DNA of 64,000 bases, from contig JALEIR010000079.1 in NCBI GenBank assembly GCA_022769665.1, positions 48,066-112,065 of the forward strand, in the 5' to 3' direction. Below the pieces are notes generated by a model. That model saw only the letters and a list, made by a program, of their open reading frames with translations. It was not told the DNA's origin and did no database searches. This document shows positions 8,803-17,178 of the stretch, in pieces (positions within the stretch are counted from its first letter, which is position 1; every line of letters begins with the position of its first letter). The translations under genes were made by a program, and so were the position numbers. The stretch is from Lachnospiraceae bacterium (lineage in GTDB: Bacteria > Bacillota > Clostridia > Lachnospirales > Lachnospiraceae).

Positions 8803-10071
8803 TTAATCTTTTTTCCCGAAGGTGACCTTGCTGAAGTATTCCAGAATACAGTCTCGCATCAGAACCAATGCAGCGGAGACGGCAGACTCTCTCACCTTAG
8901 TACGGTTTCCCGAAAAGCGGTACTTCTTCACCGTAACCTTCCCCTTCACATTGCATGCAATATATACCAGTCCCACCGGTTTCTCCTCTGTTCCGCCGTC
9001 GGGACCCGCAATACCCGTTACTGCAACAGAGACATCCGCTTTTGTCAGCAGTACTGCTCCCTTTGCCATTTCTTCCGCCGTCTGTTCACTGACTGCGCCG
9101 TATCTTTGAAGTGTCGTTTTTTTCACCCCGACAAATCGGCGCTTGGATTTATTGGAATAAGTTATCACGCCGGACTTATATATGTCAGACACTCCCGGTA
9201 CATTGATAAGTCTTGCCGAGAGAAGTCCTCCCGTACAGGATTCCACACAGGTAACGGTCAAATCATTAGCCTGCAGCAGATCAACCACGGCCTTCTCCAA
9301 CGTTACATCCTGCTCTGTAGAATAAATGTTATTACCAAAACGGTTCTTTAATTCCTTGACTACCGGCTTAATCAGCTTCATCGCCGCTTTTTTATCCTCT
9401 GCTGCGGCAGTGACACGAATGTGTACTTCACCGGTCTTGGCATAAGTGGCAATTGTGGGATTTGTCTGGGTATCAATCAAATCCTTTACCATTGTCTCTG
9501 CCCTGCTCTCACCCACACCGCATATTTTTACGGTCTGGGAGCAGATAACCCTGGATGTCAGTTTCGTCAAATAAGGTTCCACGCTCTCTTCAAACATGGG
9601 GCAAAGTTCTCCGGGAGGTCCCGGTAGAAGAATCACTTTGGCCTCTTTTGTCTCCATGATGGCACCGGGTGCCGTACCGTTATGGTTATCCATGACAATA
9701 CACCCTTCCGGCAGCATAGCCTGCTTCCAGTTATTATCGGTAGGTTCAATACCCTTTTCTTCGAAGTACTTTTTGATTGCCTTTTTGCTGGGTTCATGCA
9801 GCACAAGTTGTTTCCCGCAAACCTTTGCCGCAACCTCTTTTGTCAGATCATCCTCCGTAGGTCCCAGCCCGCCCGACAAAATCACAATGTCCGATCGCTC
9901 CATGGCCGTCTTCAACACCATGGTCAATCGCTCCTCGTTATCGCCCACCACCGTCTGGAAGTAACATGAAAGCCCCAATCCTGCACATTTTTCAGCAAGA
10001 TATGCTGCGTTGGTATTCACAATATTTCCGAGCAGTATTTCTGTTCCCACACAGATGAATTCAACCGTCAT
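8803..10071 (-). CDS. cinA: CinA family competence/damage-inducible protein
   Basis: A 422-aa two-domain protein. The N-terminal molybdopterin-binding-like domain has GTEILLGNIVNTN and LSGGLGPTEDDLTKE. The C-terminal CinA domain has TCVESCTGGLLSARL and VAVTGIAGPDGGTEEKPVG and carries nicotinamide-nucleotide amidohydrolase activity in this family. It is thus likely to act in pyridine nucleotide salvage, and perhaps in competence. It sits between pgsA and recA as in Bacillus and pneumococcus; readthrough into recA is plausible since no terminator was seen. Confidence 0.94.
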   Translation of the reverse strand: MTVEFICVGTEILLGNIVNTNAAYLAEKCAGLGLSCYFQTVVGDNEERLTMVLKTAMERSDIVILSGGLGPTEDDLTKEVAAKVCGKQLVLHEPSKKAIKKYFEEKGIEPTDNNWKQAMLPEGCIVMDNHNGTAPGAIMETKEAKVILLPGPPGELCPMFEESVEPYLTKLTSRVICSQTVKICGVGESRAETMVKDLIDTQTNPTIATYAKTGEVHIRVTAAAEDKKAAMKLIKPVVKELKNRFGNNIYSTEQDVTLEKAVVDLLQANDLTVTCVESCTGGLLSARLINVPGVSDIYKSGVITYSNKSKRRFVGVKKTTLQRYGAVSEQTAEEMAKGAVLLTKADVSVAVTGIAGPDGGTEEKPVGLVYIACNVKGKVTVKKYRFSGNRTKVRESAVSAALVLMRDCILEYFSKVTFGKKD

Positions 10072-10090
10072 TTGTTTTTCTCCTCGTAAA

Positions 10091-10666
10091 TCATTTCTGC
10101 TCTTTCATTACATCCTTGTTCTTCACAAGATAATCCACCAGGGAAATCACAGTCAGCGCCAGTGCAATCCACATGACAATATCCGTGAGAATCCGGATCC
10201 AGGAAAACATGGCTCCCAGATTTGCAATCATCAGACAGACCATCACCATTTGAAAGGTTGTCTTAAACTTTCCCCAATAGCTTGCGGCAATCACCACATT
10301 ATTATCCGATGCAATCAGGCGAAAACCGCTGATAATAAACTCCCGGCTGATAATAATGATGACTACCCACGCAGGAATACGCCCCATCTCCACCAGGGCA
10401 ATCAACGCGGCGCAGACCAACAGCTTATCTGCCAACGGATCCATAAACTTACCGAAATTTGTCACAAGATTGTACTTGCGTGCAATTTTCCCGTCTATCA
10501 AATCAGTAAGACTTGCCACAATGAAAATCGCCAGCGCTATCATGTCGGGAATCAAAAGATTTTGTCCGAACCACCCCGCTTCGCCACCCAGCAGAATCAC
10601 CACAAACGGCACAATCAGAATCATTCGGAAAATTGTCAGTTTATTGGGCAAATTCATTTTATTCAT
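10091..10666 (-). CDS. pgsA: CDP-diacylglycerol-glycerol-3-phosphate 3-phosphatidyltransferase
   Basis: A 191-aa membrane enzyme making phosphatidylglycerophosphate for phosphatidylglycerol synthesis. The CDP-alcohol phosphotransferase motif is complete: DGKIARKYNLVTNFGKFMDPLADK, i.e. DG-x2-AR-x8-G-x3-D-x3-D. It starts with the usual MNLPNKLTIFRMILI and has several hydrophobic helices. It overlaps the end of rimO by 8 bases and so is translated from the same message. Confidence 0.94.
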   Translation of the reverse strand: MNKMNLPNKLTIFRMILIVPFVVILLGGEAGWFGQNLLIPDMIALAIFIVASLTDLIDGKIARKYNLVTNFGKFMDPLADKLLVCAALIALVEMGRIPAWVVIIIISREFIISGFRLIASDNNVVIAASYWGKFKTTFQMVMVCLMIANLGAMFSWIRILTDIVMWIALALTVISLVDYLVKNKDVMKEQK

Positions 10667-11987
10667 GATATATTTCTCCTCTTAAATCATATTCGTTGGA
10701 ATCCGTGACAAGCACTTTCACAAAATCCCCCGTCATCAGAGTTGCCGTTGTATCCAGAAACAGATATCCGTCCACATTCGGTGCATCGCGATAGGTTCTG
10801 GTAACGTAAACATCCTCGTCAGACACCTTTCCCTCCACCATGACCTCCAGCACTCTGCCCACCATATTTTCCGCCTTTTCAAAGGCAACGGCCTGTTGCA
10901 GTTCCATCAATTCATCCCTGCGGGCTTCCTTGATTTCCTCCGGTATCTGGTCCGGCATTTCCGCTGCCTTCGTATCCTCCTCCTGGGAATAGGGGAATAC
11001 GCCCAGCCTGTCAAACTCCATCTCATTGACAAATCGATACAACTCCTCGAAATCCTCCTGAGTTTCTCCGGGGAATCCGCTGATTAAAGTGGTGCGCAGG
11101 CAGATATCGGGAATCCGTTCACGCAGCTTTCCGATCCACTGTCTCAGCTCCTCCTGATTGGTACGACGCCCCATACGTTTCAGTACCTTGTCCGAGGCAT
11201 GCTGAATCGGAATGTCCAGATAATGACATACCTTGGGCTCCGTGGCGATGGTTTCAATCAACTCATCCGTTATTTCTTCCGGATAACAATAAAGGATCCG
11301 AATCCAGTAGATGTCACTGATTTTTGCCAGCTCACGAAGCAGCTTCGGAAGACACTTTTCTCCATATAAATCAACACCGTACAGTGTTGTTTCCTGCGCT
11401 ACCAGAATCAGCTCTCTTACCCCTTTTTCACCCAGTATCTTTGCCTGCTCAACAAGTTCCTCCATGGGAATACTTCGATAATCTCCCCGAACCTTGGGAA
11501 TAATACAGTAGGTACAACGCTTATTGCAGCCTTCCGCTATTTTCAGATAAGCAAAGTGTCCTCCCGTTGTCAGGACTCTGTCACGGGCAAAAGGCGGTCT
11601 GCAGTTCAAATCCCGATAATGATTCTGTCCTTTTCCGCCAAGTACTTCTTCCAATGCCTCCGCAATTTCCTCAATGGCCATAGTACCGATAACGGCATCC
11701 ACTTCGGGAATTTCCTTCTGAATCTCTTCACGGTAGCGCTGAGCCAGACAGCCGGCTGCAATCAGCGCTTTTATCTGTCCGGATTTTTTCAACTCTGCCA
11801 TCTCCAGAAGCGTATTGATACTCTCCTCCTTGGCATCTCCGATAAAGCAGCAGGTATTGACAACCACAATATCCGCATCGTTCTCGTCATCCGTAAAGGA
11901 ATAACCCTTCTGCCGTAACATACCCAGCATCATCTCGGAATCCACCAAATTTTTGTCACAGCCCAGGGATACAAATAAAATATTCAT
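10659..11987 (-). CDS. rimO: Ribosomal protein S12 methylthiotransferase RimO
   Basis: A 442-aa radical SAM enzyme that methylthiolates an Asp of ribosomal protein S12. It begins MNILFVSLGCDKNLVDSEMML, the specific RimO signature in the UPF0004 domain. The radical SAM cluster motif is GCNKRCTYCIIP (CxxxCxxC), followed by ISGFPGETQEDF, and the C-terminus ends in a TRAM domain. It is translationally linked to pgsA. A hairpin lies between it and the upstream rpoZ gene. Confidence 0.95.
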   Translation of the reverse strand: MNILFVSLGCDKNLVDSEMMLGMLRQKGYSFTDDENDADIVVVNTCCFIGDAKEESINTLLEMAELKKSGQIKALIAAGCLAQRYREEIQKEIPEVDAVIGTMAIEEIAEALEEVLGGKGQNHYRDLNCRPPFARDRVLTTGGHFAYLKIAEGCNKRCTYCIIPKVRGDYRSIPMEELVEQAKILGEKGVRELILVAQETTLYGVDLYGEKCLPKLLRELAKISDIYWIRILYCYPEEITDELIETIATEPKVCHYLDIPIQHASDKVLKRMGRRTNQEELRQWIGKLRERIPDICLRTTLISGFPGETQEDFEELYRFVNEMEFDRLGVFPYSQEEDTKAAEMPDQIPEEIKEARRDELMELQQAVAFEKAENMVGRVLEVMVEGKVSDEDVYVTRTYRDAPNVDGYLFLDTTATLMTGDFVKVLVTDSNEYDLRGEIYHE

Positions 11988-12008
11988 AAAAATCTTGCCC
12001 CATACATA

Positions 12009-12035
12009 AAGTAGCTGGCAATTTACCAGCTACTT
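12009..12035 (-). terminator. Hairpin between rpoZ and rimO
   Basis: AAGTAGCTGG...CCAGCTACTT is a perfect 10-bp stem with a 7-base loop, just after the rpoZ stop. The T-run is weak on the minus strand and better on the plus strand, so termination may be partial. Confidence 0.55.
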
Positions 12036-12043
12036 CATTTTTC

Positions 12044-12277
12044 CTATTCTTCGTCTCCCAGAATCTTTATCTTGCCTTGGTTCAGTTCTTCTACCGCAAT
12101 GGAAAGGGGTTTCTCTCCCTTGCCGTCCACAAGAGGTTCTTCACCGGCAATAATCTGTCTTGCGCGCTTTGACGTTGCCATAACGATGGAATAACGGCTA
12201 TTAACAACCGGTGCCTCTCCGGGCTCCACCTCACTGTTTACTACTTTCATTAAATCGGAATAAGACGGATGTAACAT
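12044..12277 (-). CDS. rpoZ: DNA-directed RNA polymerase omega subunit
   Basis: A 77-aa small RNA polymerase subunit. The ORF track runs 39 codons too far upstream. The start at ATG 12277 (MLHPSYSDLMKVVN) overlaps the gmk stop by one base (TAATG), with the AAAGGAG site inside the gmk end. Family motifs are NSRYSIVMATSKRARQI and KPLSIAVEEL. The gmk-rpoZ pairing is the normal Firmicute arrangement and implies translational coupling. Confidence 0.92.
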   Translation of the reverse strand: MLHPSYSDLMKVVNSEVEPGEAPVVNSRYSIVMATSKRARQIIAGEEPLVDGKGEKPLSIAVEELNQGKIKILGDEE

Positions 12278-12918
12278 TATTTTGCTCCTTTCGCGAAATC
12301 TTTCAATTCCTCTCTGATTTCTTTTATCATTTCCTGGCATCTGACAGGTGCTCTGCGCGATGCATCCACCAGACGGTGAATTTCCTCTACACACTCATCC
12401 AGATTGTCATTTACTACTATATAATCATAGGCTTCAATGCCTTCTGATTCCTCTGTTGCACGTGCAAGGCGCTGTGCGATTACCTCAGCGCTCTCCGTTC
12501 CTCTCCCTTCCAGCCTGCGCTTCAGTTCTTCCGCACTTGGCGGTGTCACAAACACCAGCAAACTGTCAGGGAACTTTTCTTTGATTTTCAGTGCGCCCTG
12601 AATCTCTATCTCCAAAATGACATTTTTGCCGGCAGCCATCTGCTCCTCCACGTAAGCTCTGGGAGTTCCGTAATAGTTGCCGCAATACAGAGCGTATTCA
12701 ATCAGACCGTTATCTACGATGGTCTCTTCAAATTTTTCCCTTGTGGTAAAAAAGTATTCCACTCCGTCCCGTTCACCCTCTCTGGGTGCTCTTGTTGTCA
12801 TGGAGATGGAAAGTGCGTATTCATTATACTTTTTTAATAATGCTTTTACAAGCGTTCCTTTTCCGGCACCGGAAAAGCCGGACAAAACAATCAGGATTCC
12901 CTTTTGCTTCATTCTCAC
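12277..12918 (-). CDS. gmk: Guanylate kinase
   Basis: Phosphorylates GMP to GDP in the cytosol. It is 213 aa, with P-loop GFSGAGKGTLVKALL at residues 14-28, the GMP-binding region SISMTTRAPREGERDGVEYFF and the lid region IAQRLARATEE. It lies between remA and rpoZ in the standard yicC-remA-gmk-rpoZ unit. Confidence 0.96.
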   Translation of the reverse strand: MRMKQKGILIVLSGFSGAGKGTLVKALLKKYNEYALSISMTTRAPREGERDGVEYFFTTREKFEETIVDNGLIEYALYCGNYYGTPRAYVEEQMAAGKNVILEIEIQGALKIKEKFPDSLLVFVTPPSAEELKRRLEGRGTESAEVIAQRLARATEESEGIEAYDYIVVNDNLDECVEEIHRLVDASRRAPVRCQEMIKEIREELKDFAKGAK

Positions 12919-12931
12919 ACTTCCTCCAACA

Positions 12932-13210
12932 TCAGTCTAGCTCCTCCGCTGTACATCCGTCAGGACTGTCCTGTCCCGACTGTACACGCCCCGCCACAGT
13001 CTCCGGCAAAAGTGCCGAGAGCACCACCTGACTGTTTTCCATGACCAGAACGGATTTTGTCTTTCGGCCCTGGGTGGCATCGATTGCCATTCCCTTCTCC
13101 TTTGCATTCTGCACCAACCGTTTGATGGGAGCGGATTCCGGACTGACAATTGCGATTATTTTTGCGGAGTTGACAATATTGCCGAATCCGATATGAATCA
13201 ACTGCGTCAT
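12932..13210 (-). CDS. remA: RemA-family extracellular matrix regulator (DUF370)
   Basis: A 92-aa protein. In Bacillus, RemA is a DNA-binding activator of biofilm matrix and osmoprotection genes. The family core is visible: [20 protein letters not shown], then [31 protein letters not shown]. It has a short C-terminal extension rich in Asp and Gly after the family domain. Its place between yicC and gmk is conserved across Firmicutes. Confidence 0.9.
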   Translation of the reverse strand: MTQLIHIGFGNIVNSAKIIAIVSPESAPIKRLVQNAKEKGMAIDATQGRKTKSVLVMENSQVVLSALLPETVAGRVQSGQDSPDGCTAEELD

Positions 13211-13240
13211 ATGCTGCCTTTCTTTAAGCCATGCCTTTTG

Positions 13241-14119
13241 CTATTCAATGTTTTGAATCTGCTCGCGGACCTTTTCAATCTCTGTTTTCAACTCAATGGC
13301 ACAGTTGGAAATTTCCAAATCATTTGCCTTTGACAGGGTTGTATTTGCCTCGCGGTTCATCTCCTGGGCAATAAAATCCAGCTTTCTTCCGATAGAGCCA
13401 CCCTCTAAAAGTGCATTTTTTGTCGTCTCAATATGACTGCGGAGCCTTACGATTTCCTCATCCACACACACCTTGTCCGCAAAAATCGTCACCTCGGTCA
13501 GAAGCCTGCTTTCATCCACAGTATTATCGCCTAAAAGCTCCTTCACCTTCTCCTCCAGCCTGCGGCGGTATTCCGTTACAATCTGAGGAGACCGCTCCGC
13601 GATAAAATCAACCAGCTTCAGCATACCGTCCAGCTTTTCAAGCAGGTCGTCCTTCAGATGCTCTCCTTCCGTAATACGGCTCTCCACAAACATCTTTGCC
13701 GCCCCGTCCACAGCTTTCTTCAGCTCCTTCCAGAGCTCCTCCTCGTCTACACCCGCTTCCTCCATCGTAAATACCTCGGGATATTTGGATAATGTAGACA
13801 CGCGGATGTCATCGTCCAGTCCGAAATCTGCTGCCATCTGACGCAGATAAGTCAGGTACTCTTCTGCCAGTTCTTTATTGTAACGAACCGTGGAAGTATT
13901 CTCGGAAAGATCCTCGTAAGTAATAAATACATCCACCTTACCTCTGGCGATATAATTTTTGAGTTCACTTCGAATAGCAGACTCAAAAAAGTTCAGAGAT
14001 TTAGGCATTTTTATGTTTACATCCAGATAGCGATGATTTACAGCCTTCATCTCTACCGTGAATTTCCGATTGTTCTCGGCGACCTCACATCTGCCGAAGC
14101 CGGTCATACTTTTTATCAT
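13241..14119 (-). CDS. yicC: YicC/YloC family endoribonuclease
   Basis: A 292-aa protein. It starts MIKSMTGFGRCEVAENNRKF and has VEMKAVNHRYLDVNIKMPKSL and, near the C-terminus, KLDFIAQEMNREANTTLSKANDLEIS, the most conserved stretch of the family. Homologues are manganese-dependent endoribonucleases. The tracked ORF begins 26 codons upstream; ATG 14119 has GGAG at good spacing and agrees with the family start. It is the first gene of the yicC-remA-gmk-rpoZ unit. Confidence 0.93.
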   Translation of the reverse strand: MIKSMTGFGRCEVAENNRKFTVEMKAVNHRYLDVNIKMPKSLNFFESAIRSELKNYIARGKVDVFITYEDLSENTSTVRYNKELAEEYLTYLRQMAADFGLDDDIRVSTLSKYPEVFTMEEAGVDEEELWKELKKAVDGAAKMFVESRITEGEHLKDDLLEKLDGMLKLVDFIAERSPQIVTEYRRRLEEKVKELLGDNTVDESRLLTEVTIFADKVCVDEEIVRLRSHIETTKNALLEGGSIGRKLDFIAQEMNREANTTLSKANDLEISNCAIELKTEIEKVREQIQNIE

Positions 14120-14342
14120 CAATTCTCCTATCCGGGCAATGAACCCATATTGCCGCATACTGCATTTTATTATAGAATAAGTTTTTGGAAGCGTCAAGGG
14201 TGAAGGGGTGGCTTTTTCCGGATAAGTTTGATATACTGTAACAGTTCAGCCCGGCGCTTTTATTGCAGAAGGCTGAAGTACGGCAATATACAGAGAATGC
14301 AGTAAAAGAAATTAAGTGATAACAGAATCGAGGAATAAGACC

Positions 14343-16145
14343 ATGGCCTTTGACGGTGTAACGATAGCAAACGTAGTAAGTGAATTGAAAAAAGAATTGA
14401 TTGGGGGCAGATTGTATAAAATTGCCCAGCCTGAGGAGGATGAGCTTCTGTTAACAATCAAGCAGCCTTCCGGTCAAAAGCGCCTCTTCATCTCTGCAGG
14501 GGCCTCCCTGCCTTTGATTTATCTGACAGAGAACAATAAACCAAGCCCCATGACCGCTCCCAACTTCTGTATGCTCTTGAGAAAGCATCTCCAAAACGGG
14601 CGCATCACTGACATTTCCCAACCCGGCCTGGAACGGATTGTGCATATTCAGGTGGAACACCTGGACGAGATGGGCGATCTGCGCCATAAGACATTAGTTA
14701 TTGAAATCATGGGCAAGCACAGCAACATTATTTTCTGTAATGATGACAATATGATTATTGACAGCATAAAGCGGGTCTCCGCCGCAGTCAGCTCTGTCCG
14801 TGAGGTTCTGCCCGGGAAGCCGTACTTTGTGGCACACACACAGGATAAACTGGATGCCCTGACTGTCGGTTACAGCGAATTCCGCGAAGCTCTTTCCGCC
14901 AAATCCCAGCCGGTCTTTAAAGCTCTCTACAGCAGCTTCACCGGCATCTCCCCCATTCTTGCCCAGGAACTTTGTTACGAAGCGGGAATTGACGGAGAAC
15001 AACCCACTGCCGCTTTGGAAGATACCGGATTTCAGTCTCTTTTCCGGGCATTATCCCAAATGGCATCAGCCATCCGGGAAGAGCGTTTTGTTCCCAATAT
15101 TGCCTATACAAACGGAAAACCGGTGGAATTTTGCGCCCTGCCCCTGACTATGTATGGTTTTTCCTCCCCATGTTCTGCTGTCGGCAGCGCTACAGACCAT
15201 TCAGTCTGTAAAAACTCCTGTGATTATACCGTCACCTTCGACTCCATGTCTTCCCTGTTGGAGAACTATTATGCGGAAAAGAATACCATCACCCGGATTC
15301 GCCAAAAGTCTTCGGATTTGCGCCGAATTGTACAGACGGCTCTGGAGCGGAATGTTAAAAAATATGATTTGCAAATGAGGCAAATCAAGGATACAGAGAA
15401 ACGGGACACCTACCGTATTTACGGCGAATTGTTGAACACCTACGGCTACAATGTCGAGCCAGGCGCAAAGTCCCTGGAGGCTTTGAACTACTACACCAAC
15501 GAGACAGTGAAGATTCCCTTAGACCCTACCCTTTCTGCCACCGAAAATGCAAAAAAGTATTTTGATAAATACGGCAAGTTGAAGCGGACCTACGAGGCTC
15601 TCTCCCAGCTGACCGAAGAGGTAAAGGCAGAAATTGACCATCTGGAATCTGTCTCAACAGCTCTGGATATCGCTCTCCACGAGGAAGATTTGGCTGAAAT
15701 AAAAGAAGAACTTACCGAGAGCGGCTATATCCGCAGAAAAGGCGGTACGAAGAAGCAAAAAATGACCAGCAAGCCTTTTCATTATATCAGCAGCGACGGC
15801 TTCCATATATATGTGGGGAAAAATAATTATCAGAACGATGAACTGACCTTCAGGTTCGCCACCGGCAACGACTGGTGGTTTCATGCAAAAAAAATGCCCG
15901 GCTCCCATGTAATTGTGAAGCTGGGCAATGCAGAAGAACTGCCTGACCGAACCTTTGAAGAAGCAGCACGCCTGGCAGCCTACTATTCCAAGGGACGTGA
16001 TCAGGAGAAGGTGGAAATCGATTATATCCAGAAAAAGCATGTCAAAAAACCTGCGGGAGCCAAGCCCGGGTTTGTGGTTTATTATACCAACTTTTCCATG
16101 GCAATTGACAGCGATATTTCCGGAATAAAACAGGTGGCGGATTAG
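14343..16145 (+). CDS. rqcH: Rqc2/RqcH-type NFACT protein (ribosome-associated quality control)
   Basis: A 600-aa protein of the NFACT family (also named FbpA or fibronectin-binding). Bacterial RqcH binds stalled 50S subunits and adds C-terminal alanine tails to incomplete proteins. The order is NFACT-N (MAFDGVTIANVVSELKKEL, then HKTLVIEIMGKHSNIIF), a central helical coiled-coil region (about 300-430), and NFACT-R with DWWFHAKKMPGSHVIVK. The ORF begins upstream, but the MAFDG start at 14343 has AGGAAT and family agreement. It stands alone and is divergent from yicC. Confidence 0.93.
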   Translation: MAFDGVTIANVVSELKKELIGGRLYKIAQPEEDELLLTIKQPSGQKRLFISAGASLPLIYLTENNKPSPMTAPNFCMLLRKHLQNGRITDISQPGLERIVHIQVEHLDEMGDLRHKTLVIEIMGKHSNIIFCNDDNMIIDSIKRVSAAVSSVREVLPGKPYFVAHTQDKLDALTVGYSEFREALSAKSQPVFKALYSSFTGISPILAQELCYEAGIDGEQPTAALEDTGFQSLFRALSQMASAIREERFVPNIAYTNGKPVEFCALPLTMYGFSSPCSAVGSATDHSVCKNSCDYTVTFDSMSSLLENYYAEKNTITRIRQKSSDLRRIVQTALERNVKKYDLQMRQIKDTEKRDTYRIYGELLNTYGYNVEPGAKSLEALNYYTNETVKIPLDPTLSATENAKKYFDKYGKLKRTYEALSQLTEEVKAEIDHLESVSTALDIALHEEDLAEIKEELTESGYIRRKGGTKKQKMTSKPFHYISSDGFHIYVGKNNYQNDELTFRFATGNDWWFHAKKMPGSHVIVKLGNAEELPDRTFEEAARLAAYYSKGRDQEKVEIDYIQKKHVKKPAGAKPGFVVYYTNFSMAIDSDISGIKQVAD

Positions 16146-16157
16146 TCCGCCACCTGC
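16124..16157 (-). terminator. Terminator of the Rpn-family gene, overlapping the rqcH end
   Basis: CAGGTGGCGGA/TCCGCCACCTG is an 11-bp GC stem with a short loop. On the minus strand it is followed by TTTTATT. Its arm includes the rqcH stop codon. Confidence 0.8.
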
Positions 16158-16952
16158 TTACCGATTCATTTTATTAATGATAGCTTCCAGTTTGCGTACC
16201 TTCTCTTCCAGAGCATCCGCTCTGGCCTTCTCGCGCTCTGTATTTGCCCGTTCTTCTTCTCTGCCTTCTTCTCTGCCTTCCGCCCGTCCTTCTTCTCTCA
16301 TATCATCGTCATGCAGTAATTCTTTCATATACTCTGACCTCCATTTTTCGTTGCGCAGTCCCGCTTCAACGGCCTTTTGAAGCTTCCCTGTCAGCTCATC
16401 CATCGGTTTCCCTGTCATTATGTATCGGAACAAAGCCTGCATATCCTCCGGTATTTCATCTCCCTGACAAGTACAGTTGAAGAAATACTTCACCGTCCCA
16501 TCCTGCAATGCCAGTTCCGGTACCTCATCACATCTGTTCCGGAAGGTGTACTGCGGCAAGTCCTCCCCGAAAGGGTCGAAGGTACAGATGAATAAAATGT
16601 TCGTTTCCGGTAAGGTTCGGTACGACTGTTTCTTTTTCAGGTGGTCCGCATCCATCGAAGCCTGGTAAAACCGGCTCCGTCTGGGCAAGTCATAATCCTC
16701 GGGTCTTCTATGGTTCAGGTTCTGCATCTCCGCGTCGTAGACTGCTTCCCCGGCTCTGGTGTAAATATCCAGTCGGATAGGCTTTCCGTCCATTGCATAG
16801 CGGAATTCCCGTTGGGGCTCAATCCCTTCCAGCTCTCCCACCAGTTTTCCCAGCAGGCATTCCAGAACCTCTCTGCACAGCCCGCTGTCCTCCATGACCT
16901 TGCCGAACATGAAATCGTCCGACAGTCTCAGTTCCTCATAGTTTTTTGCCAT
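16158..16952 (-). CDS. Rpn family recombination-promoting nuclease/putative transposase (PD-(D/E)XK)
   Basis: A 264-aa protein. The start LSDDFMFGKVMED, then RLDIYTRAGEAVYDAEMQN (Asp and Glu of the PD-(D/E)XK site, about residues 64-83) and NLNHRRPEDYDLPRRSRFYQASMDA match the PD-(D/E)XK nuclease family transposases, Rpn-like. The C-terminus is a low-complexity EGRAEGREEGREEERA stretch followed by a coiled coil, as in many family members. ATG 16952 follows AGGAGGAG. No terminal inverted repeats or partner genes were seen, so it is a lone gene. Confidence 0.85.
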   Translation of the reverse strand: MAKNYEELRLSDDFMFGKVMEDSGLCREVLECLLGKLVGELEGIEPQREFRYAMDGKPIRLDIYTRAGEAVYDAEMQNLNHRRPEDYDLPRRSRFYQASMDADHLKKKQSYRTLPETNILFICTFDPFGEDLPQYTFRNRCDEVPELALQDGTVKYFFNCTCQGDEIPEDMQALFRYIMTGKPMDELTGKLQKAVEAGLRNEKWRSEYMKELLHDDDMREEGRAEGREEGREEERANTEREKARADALEEKVRKLEAIINKMNR

Positions 16953-17178
16953 ATAGTCTCCTCCTGTGCTCCGGCAGGAGGCCATGGCATAAAAAGATTC
17001 ACTTTCTTTTTTGGCTCCTGCCTAATGATTGTTTGAAATATAAGCAGGAATCTAAAGAAATAAAAAGAATTAGATAGATAATGAATCCGTTTAGAAATAA
17101 CTGCTTATGCACGGATTATAACATAATTATTCCTCAATGACAATACGCTATATTCTTGCTAAATCATCTTTGGATTGC
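16953..17178. other. Intergenic stretch upstream of the Rpn-family gene
   Basis: AT-rich, with no ORF, no strong hairpin and no clear operator between the recJ stop and the Rpn-family start. Confidence 0.4.
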
